From contig JACREK010000170.1 in the NCBI GenBank assembly GCA_016218275.1, positions 1 to 9,140 of the forward strand: a stretch of 9,140 bases of DNA. Direction: 5' to 3'. A program made the translations under genes and the position numbers. Positions within the stretch are counted from its first letter, which is position 1. Every line of letters begins with the position of its first letter. The notes under the pieces are model-generated. The model was not told where the DNA came from. It did no database searches and saw nothing but the letters and a program-made list of their open reading frames with translations. Below are positions 5,079-9,140 of this stretch, in pieces. Source of the DNA: Candidatus Gottesmanbacteria bacterium. GTDB lineage: Bacteria; Patescibacteriota; Microgenomatia; 2-02-FULL-39-11.

Positions 5079-5088
5079 TTGATACAAT
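5079..5088 (+). promoter_or_regulatory. Extended -10 for the exported-protein gene
   Basis: TG at 5080-5081 precedes TACAAT at 5083-5088. A start 7-8 nt downstream falls on or next to the ATG at 5096, so the mRNA may be leaderless; no ribosome site is present. The only -35-like hexamer (CTGACA, 5056-5061) is 21 bp away. Confidence 0.4.
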
Positions 5089-5095
5089 TCAAGAA

Positions 5096-5647
5096 ATGAA
5101 TACGAAAGTTTTAATCGTTTGCATCCTTTTATTTGCTGCCGTTTTAATCGGAACTTTTTCTCTTGGTTTATTTAAGCAAAAAGAGGCAACTCCTCAACCC
5201 CAAAACACTACAACTAATGCCGCCATTCAATTTGACACTTGGCAGGAGCAAACGGTAGACGAGATAGGGCTGACATTCAAAACGCCACCGGGAACAACTT
5301 TCAGAAAAGAAGTGGCCGATGATGGAGGCAGAATCCGTATTCTTGGCTTCTATGTTGAAAATAATGACAAGAACAGTCCTTATATGCTCTATGGCGTTCA
5401 CCAATTTGACAAAGAGGCAACGGATGTGGATTTAGAGAAAGCAAAAGATGAAATGGACACCAGCACCATCATAGAGGCGTCTATTGACGGCTACGAGGGC
5501 ATAGAAGGGCTAATTTTGGGCGAGAAGACACGATATATCACCATGATAATAAAAGACGGCAAACTGTTTTCTGTTTCAACAATTCCACCGAATCAAGAAA
5601 ACAAGGAACTTACAGAGCAGATACTTGCTACTTTTGCCTTCCAATAG
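5096..5647 (+). CDS. Membrane-anchored exported protein, unknown function
   Basis: This 183-aa protein has an N-terminal hydrophobic helix (about residues 5-26), then a Pro/Gln/Thr-rich linker (about 31-42), and an extracytoplasmic domain of about 135 residues rich in beta-strand patterns (IGLTFKTPPGTTFRKE, GRIRILGFYVEN, ITMIIKDGKLFSVSTI, ILATFAF at the end). There is no Cys at a lipobox, so the helix is a signal anchor or cleaved signal rather than a lipoprotein signal. The domain layout recalls PsbP/MOG1-like folds, but that is a weak impression. It converges on the metal permease gene with only 19 bp between stops, so it may be the last gene of the element or the first of the host. Confidence 0.75.
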   Translation: MNTKVLIVCILLFAAVLIGTFSLGLFKQKEATPQPQNTTTNAAIQFDTWQEQTVDEIGLTFKTPPGTTFRKEVADDGGRIRILGFYVENNDKNSPYMLYGVHQFDKEATDVDLEKAKDEMDTSTIIEASIDGYEGIEGLILGEKTRYITMIIKDGKLFSVSTIPPNQENKELTEQILATFAFQ

Positions 5648-5666
5648 AAAAATGCCCCAAGTAGTC

Positions 5667-6467
5667 TCAATTACTCTTATTCAAGATAATAGTTACTCCA
5701 AACAAAGCAAGAGCTAGAACGACGATTGTTCCTCCTGCGGCCAAATTTAAATAATACGATATAAATAACCCTGATATGACAGAGATAAGGCCAAACATAA
5801 TAGCAAACAATACTGTTTGCTTAAAACTTTTTCTAAGCTGCATGGCAGCAACAACGGGAATAACCATTAAAGCGCCAATTAGAAGTGCTCCTACTATTCT
5901 CATTGATAAACTTACTGTTACCGCAGTAAGAATAACTAATACAATGTTAAGAAGTCTTACTTTGACTCCGCTTACCTTTGCCGCTTCTTCATCAAAAGCG
6001 ATATAAACTAATTCTTTATAGAGGAAAAAAATTACAGTGAGTACCACTAATCCAAGCCCTGATATAATCCATAAATCAATCTCTCTTACTGTGGAAATAC
6101 TCCCAAAAAGATAGGAAAATAGATCAACATTAAAACCCCGCGCAAAACTTATAAGAACTATTGCAATAGCCAATGACCCTGATAGAAACATTGCCAAAAC
6201 AACTTCACCAGAAATCCTCTTTTCTGTTCGCAGTAGTTCAATAGCAATAGACCCTGCTACCGCTACAATCATTGCTGTATAAATTGGATAGATTCCGGTG
6301 ATGAGTCCTATGGCAACACCTGCTAAGGACATATGAGAAAGACTATCTGCCATTAAAGAATAGCGCCTTGCTACGAGAAAATTACCAATCAAAGGCGCAA
6401 TAATTCCTATAACTATACCCGCAATAAAAGCCCGAACCATAAAACTGTACTGAAAAATCTCAAGCAT
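5667..6467 (-). CDS. znuB: Metal ABC transporter permease (ZnuB, ABC-3 family)
   Basis: This 266-aa integral membrane protein has about eight hydrophobic segments and normal family length. Hallmarks of ABC-3 permeases are present: MVRAFIAGIVIGIIAPLIGNFLVARR near the N-terminus (split here by family wording: a first TM, then the FLVARRYSLMADSLSHMSLAG coupling region, residues about 30-50), and SMRIVGALLIGALMVIPVVAA near 187-207. It forms the membrane channel of a zinc or manganese importer with the ATPase encoded 2 nt upstream. The FDEEAAKVSGV segment (about 158-168) is the usual cytoplasmic loop contacting the ATPase. It is the last gene of the operon, and no obvious terminator follows. Confidence 0.93.
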   Translation of the reverse strand: MLEIFQYSFMVRAFIAGIVIGIIAPLIGNFLVARRYSLMADSLSHMSLAGVAIGLITGIYPIYTAMIVAVAGSIAIELLRTEKRISGEVVLAMFLSGSLAIAIVLISFARGFNVDLFSYLFGSISTVREIDLWIISGLGLVVLTVIFFLYKELVYIAFDEEAAKVSGVKVRLLNIVLVILTAVTVSLSMRIVGALLIGALMVIPVVAAMQLRKSFKQTVLFAIMFGLISVISGLFISYYLNLAAGGTIVVLALALFGVTIILNKSN

Positions 6468-6469
6468 AA

Positions 6470-7222
6470 TTAGTGTCCGTGAAGAATAAATCTTCTTCCC
6501 TTTCCATAGAGTTTCTCTAAATAATCCTTTTTTATAAATTGCTTAGGCTCACCATGATATATCAAGCTCCTATTTATACAGACTAAGACACTAACCTCAT
6601 TGACAGTAACATCAATATCATGAGAGACAATAATGATAGTTTTACCCATTCTTTGGTTTAAGTTTTGCAGAAGCTCATAAAACTTTTCTTGCGATTCTAA
6701 ATCTATTCCTACAGTTGGTTCATCTAAAATTAAAAGGTCTGGTTCTGATGCAAGCGCTTTGGCAATAAAGACTCTTTGTTGCTCTCCGCCTGAGAGCTCT
6801 GTAATCAGCTTAGACTTAAATTCCTCCATCCCCACAATATGTAGTGCGTTTTCAACTGATTTCTCATCTGCTTTATCAGATCTTCTAAACATCCCTTTTC
6901 TCGCTACTGTACCCAAAGAAACCACTTCTCCAACCGTTATGGGAAATCTCGTTTCAAATTGAGTTGCTTTTTGCGGAATATAGCCAATCATTGACCATTC
7001 CCTGAATTGAGAAACGGGTTGACCGGAGAGATAGACCAGTCCGCTTTGAGGTTCTAAAAGGTTGAGAACGAGGCGTAGAAGCGTAGTTTTTCCACCACCA
7101 TTAGGGCCAATAATTCCTACATAATCACCACGCTTGATTTCAAGACTAATCCGGTCTATTATCTTTCCACCGTTGTAGCTAAAACTAACAGTTTCCAGTT
7201 TAATGATTGGTTCTTTTTTCAT
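6470..7222 (-). CDS. znuC: Metal ABC transporter ATP-binding protein (ZnuC)
   Basis: This 250-aa ATPase powers the importer at the inner face of the membrane. All motifs are intact: Walker A GPNGGGKTT (39-47), Q-loop Gln84, signature LSGGEQQR (143-150), Walker B LLILDEP (163-169) and H-loop His201 in SHD. Length is typical for ZnuC/MntB-type subunits, without the long His-rich C-terminal extension of E. coli ZnuC, although the protein ends in HGH. Its ATG overlaps the stop of the binding-protein gene (ATGA), and the permease follows after 2 nt, so the three subunits are translationally coupled. Confidence 0.95.
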   Translation of the reverse strand: MKKEPIIKLETVSFSYNGGKIIDRISLEIKRGDYVGIIGPNGGGKTTLLRLVLNLLEPQSGLVYLSGQPVSQFREWSMIGYIPQKATQFETRFPITVGEVVSLGTVARKGMFRRSDKADEKSVENALHIVGMEEFKSKLITELSGGEQQRVFIAKALASEPDLLILDEPTVGIDLESQEKFYELLQNLNQRMGKTIIIVSHDIDVTVNEVSVLVCINRSLIYHGEPKQFIKKDYLEKLYGKGRRFILHGH

Positions 7223-8136
7223 TTGCAGTTTAAAGCAATTCTCAAGTTGCTTAGGTTTTCTTCTTGAACAGAGAGGTAATCTTTACCCTGTTTTAACTCT
7301 TCATTACTTAATCCCTCAATGGGATTAAGTACAAGAGTTTGTGCCCCCATTTCTTGAGCGATTGTTTCTGAAAAGCGGGGATTGACCAAAGTTTCAAAGA
7401 AAATATATTTAACGCCATTTTTTCTGGCAAAATCAGCAATTTCAGCAAGTCTTTGTGGGGATGGTTCTTCATCAGGAGACAGACCGGAAATCGGAACTTG
7501 GGTCAAATTATATTCTCGTGCTAAATACCAAAATGCCGCATGAGAAGTAACAAAACTTTTCTGACTACATGAGCTTAATCCTTGCTTAAATTTCATATCT
7601 AGCTCATCAAGTTTTTCCTTCAATCTTTGTGCATTTGCGCTGTAAAAAGCTCTATTAGTAGGATCGACCTGTATATACCCTTGCAGTATTTTGTCTACTT
7701 GAGATTTTGCAAGAACAGGACTAAGCCAAATATGTGGATCTTTTCCTTCTATCTGACCTTCTTGGAGGTTTAAACCTTGCGAAGTATCGACAACGACGAC
7801 ATTATTTAAGTCGTCTTTTATCTTGTCGAGCCAGGGTTCAAAACCTGCACCATTGACAACAAGGAGATTGCTTTTTTGAATACGCGCAATCTCTTGAGGG
7901 GTAGGATCGTAATCATGTGGCTCAACACCGCTCGGTGTAAGGTTGGTAATTTGCGACTTATCACCACCAATCTCACTTGCAAAATAATAAAGCGGATAGA
8001 ATGATGCCATTGTTGAAAGCTTGGTATTGTCAGTTTGTAATGTTTGAGAACGTTTGAAAATACTTGTACTTAAAAAATAACCAACAGTCCCTATAAGCAG
8101 AACACTAAATATAAAGGCAATGACCTTATTATTCAT
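7219..8136 (-). CDS. znuA: Metal-binding solute protein (ZnuA/AdcA type)
   Basis: This 305-aa cluster A-I substrate-binding protein captures the metal outside the membrane. A hydrophobic helix (5-22) without a lipobox Cys suggests a signal anchor. Metal ligands stand in family positions: His74 in VEPHDYDPT, His135 in DPHIWLSP, His199 in TSHAAF, and Glu274 in LNPIEGL as the likely fourth. The His-rich loop found in many zinc proteins is missing between about 120 and 135. Cys190 and Cys304 might form a disulfide. The ATG at 8136 is preferred over one 24 nt upstream because AGGG lies 7 nt before it and it clears the regulator's stop. Zinc is favoured over manganese by Glu274 and the Fur-family partner, but is not proven. 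Confidence 0.9.
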   Translation of the reverse strand: MNNKVIAFIFSVLLIGTVGYFLSTSIFKRSQTLQTDNTKLSTMASFYPLYYFASEIGGDKSQITNLTPSGVEPHDYDPTPQEIARIQKSNLLVVNGAGFEPWLDKIKDDLNNVVVVDTSQGLNLQEGQIEGKDPHIWLSPVLAKSQVDKILQGYIQVDPTNRAFYSANAQRLKEKLDELDMKFKQGLSSCSQKSFVTSHAAFWYLAREYNLTQVPISGLSPDEEPSPQRLAEIADFARKNGVKYIFFETLVNPRFSETIAQEMGAQTLVLNPIEGLSNEELKQGKDYLSVQEENLSNLRIALNCK

Positions 8137-8138
8137 AT

Positions 8139-8564
8139 TTATCCCTGACAACTTGCACACACCCCATAGAATTGAAGAGAATGGCGCTTTACTAAAAATC
8201 TTTTCCTCATCTTAATTTGCTTTTCCACCTTATCAACTTCACAATCCGAAACGTCCTCGATTTTTCCGCAACTCTCACAAACAATGTGATGGTGGTCTTC
8301 GGCAGTAAGTTCATATCGAAACTTACCCTCCTCAAGCTCAAAACGGCTAACAATACCCTTTTGATAGAAAACATCTAGTATTCTATACACAGTTGCCGGA
8401 TCTGTTTTTAAATTCTTTTCTCTCAAATATGAATGGATTGTAAGAGCATCAAGTGGACTTGTTTGATTTTCAAGTATTTTAAGCACACCAAGTCGTGCAG
8501 GTGTTTGTTTTAATCCTAATTTATGTAATTCTTCTGGTTGTACTTTATTGTAAGAAACTGTCAT
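8139..8564 (-). CDS. Fur-family metal regulator, probably Zur
   Basis: This 141-aa protein is a repressor that binds DNA when loaded with metal. The winged helix (about 15-88) shows the KQTPARLGVLKIL entry and the recognition helix TDPATVYRILDVF (54-66). The dimerisation half carries HHH at 91-93, the structural zinc site CESC (96-99) and CASC (136-139), plus Cys108 and His128. It leads the operon, 2 nt before the binding-protein start, and its own promoter overlaps a palindrome, so it probably represses itself and the transporter when metal is abundant. Zur is preferred over Fur or Mur from the linked ZnuABC-type genes. No ribosome site precedes the ATG. Confidence 0.92.
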   Translation of the reverse strand: MTVSYNKVQPEELHKLGLKQTPARLGVLKILENQTSPLDALTIHSYLREKNLKTDPATVYRILDVFYQKGIVSRFELEEGKFRYELTAEDHHHIVCESCGKIEDVSDCEVDKVEKQIKMRKRFLVKRHSLQFYGVCASCQG

Positions 8565-8590
8565 ATATTTGCGGTATTAACGCGATTAAC

Positions 8591-8626
8591 TTGCATTAGT
8601 ATATGCAAATAAATTGCGTTTGTCAA
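8591..8626 (-). promoter_or_regulatory. Metal operon promoter with palindromic operator
   Basis: On the minus strand TTGACA (8626-8621), a 17-bp spacer and TATACT (8603-8598) form a near-consensus sigma-70 promoter. The palindrome TTGCAT-n6-ATGCAA (8591-8608) covers the -10, where a Fur/Zur dimer would block polymerase. The start near 8591 gives a leader of about 26 nt. Confidence 0.75.
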
Positions 8627-8691
8627 GAAGTTGGGAAATTGCAGGAGTACATCTCTAAACTGCTAAAAAGTACCAAAGTCTTTTTTTGCCC

Positions 8692-8743
8692 TTGACGTAG
8701 CCACTAAACGATATTACTATCTGAATAGGTAATCAAATAGGTA
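8692..8743 (+). promoter_or_regulatory. Promoter and repeat operator of the ArsR-family gene
   Basis: TTGACG (8692-8697), 17 bp and TACTAT (8715-8720) form a good promoter. AATAGGTA is repeated at 8724-8731 and 8736-8743, 12 bp apart, and the segment 8714-8732 is an imperfect palindrome (TTAC-TAT around CTGA, then ATAG-GTAA). Both lie around the transcription start, as expected of an ArsR/SmtB operator. Confidence 0.55.
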
Positions 8744-9135
8744 TGAAGGTTCACAATATCTCATTACAACCCATCAATCCAGGCTCTGTTAAAAAAGCGC
8801 AGAATCTCATGCCACAAGAGGCTTTACTTGAAATAGTGGTTGAGTGTTTTAAAGCGCTCGGAGATGCAACCAGAGCGAAAATTTTATATGCGCTAGGAAA
8901 ACAACCGTTATGTGTCAGGGATTTAGCAATCATAATTGGCATCTCTGAATCTGCTGTATCTCATCAGCTTAGTTTTCTAAAAGATAAGCGATTAGTAAAG
9001 GTGGAGCGAAGTGGAAACGTCATGAACTACTCTATTGCATATCAACATATCACAAAACTCTTGAAAGAAGCTGAGTATTATGCTGACCACATCAGACAAA
9101 ACTTACCAGACCATCCAGGCAAAAATTCAGACTAA
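8743..9135 (+). CDS. ArsR/SmtB-family metal-responsive repressor
   Basis: This 130-aa protein releases DNA when it senses a metal or other signal. The winged helix spans about 30-97: FKALGDATRAKILYAL, CVRDLAIIIG, the recognition helix SESAVSHQLSFLKDKRLV, and the wing VERSGNVMNYS. Of the CadC-type Cys-x-Cys in helix 3 only Cys57 remains (CVRD). In the helix-5 SmtB/CzrA pattern (D-x-H-x10-H-x2-H/E), His102 and His116 are present but Asp and the middle His are replaced by Tyr100 and Tyr113, so the metal site is altered or uses other ligands. The gene diverges from the zinc operon. It probably controls an exporter or transporter past the window end. It stops 5 nt before the edge. Confidence 0.9.
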   Translation: MKVHNISLQPINPGSVKKAQNLMPQEALLEIVVECFKALGDATRAKILYALGKQPLCVRDLAIIIGISESAVSHQLSFLKDKRLVKVERSGNVMNYSIAYQHITKLLKEAEYYADHIRQNLPDHPGKNSD

Positions 9136-9140
9136 TTCTA

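Noticed and set aside
4875..5087. Minus-strand 70-codon frame opposite the WGDE-repeat protein
   Set aside because: The plus-strand protein shares a C-terminus with its neighbour, which supports that strand.
5168..5404. Minus-strand 78-codon frame within the exported-protein gene
   Set aside because: It is a shadow frame with no ribosome site or recognisable pattern; the plus-strand protein has a clear signal anchor and strand pattern.
5648..5710. Right attachment site of the element (CCCCAA at 5655-5660, CCAAACAA at 5698-5705)
   Set aside because: Only 6-8 matching bases with the tRNA end, one copy inside the permease gene; expected by chance at this length.
5776..6962. Plus-strand frames inside the permease and ATPase genes
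   Set aside because: They are antisense to well-recognised transporter genes and have no plausible product.

Overview
The window looks like a chromosomal stretch carrying an integrated mobile element, followed by a metal-uptake locus. It is AT-rich, reads in the standard code with TGA as stop, and has compact operons with ATGA overlaps and many starts lacking a clear Shine-Dalgarno. Together with the repertoire (small phage-like proteins, and a serine recombinase whose frame runs out through a tRNA), this suggests an uncultured small-genome bacterium, possibly Patescibacteria/CPR. That assignment is inference; no marker gene in the window proves it.

Region 1 (1-320) is the flank: an unassigned start, promoter-like hexamers, two strong hairpins and a complete tRNA-His (GUG) with encoded CCA and the diagnostic extra G at -1.

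Region 2 (195-4201, all minus strand, plus 4258-about 5647, plus strand) is the mobile element. From the control region outward on the minus strand come an XRE repressor, a terminase-small-subunit-like DNA-binding protein, a structured non-coding segment with a terminator, a DUF5659-like small protein, a phage O-like replication initiator, a 62-aa protein and a large serine recombinase that overlaps the tRNA antisense. Divergently come a two-TM membrane protein, two related small proteins sharing an LPD[V/I]Y* C-terminus, and a membrane-anchored exported protein. The initiator gene carries five dyad-type iterons at a 23-bp period (25 bp for one step), followed by an AT-rich segment. This is the same layout as the lambda origin inside gene O. 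The element therefore appears able to excise, replicate and be repressed, but no capsid, tail or conjugation genes are visible. A replicating satellite (PICI-like) or integrative plasmid fits best.

Region 3 (5667-8564, minus strand) is a high-affinity metal uptake operon: a Fur-family (probably Zur) regulator, a ZnuA-type solute-binding protein, a ZnuC ATPase and a ZnuB permease. It is driven by a near-consensus promoter whose -10 sits inside a TTGCAT-n6-ATGCAA palindrome, so metal-dependent autoregulation is likely. Region 4 (8692-9135, plus strand) is a divergent ArsR/SmtB-family sensor with its own promoter; its target probably lies beyond the window. The right end of the element is not identified. 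The 19-bp gap at 5648-5666 is a natural place for it, but no repeat of the tRNA end proves it.
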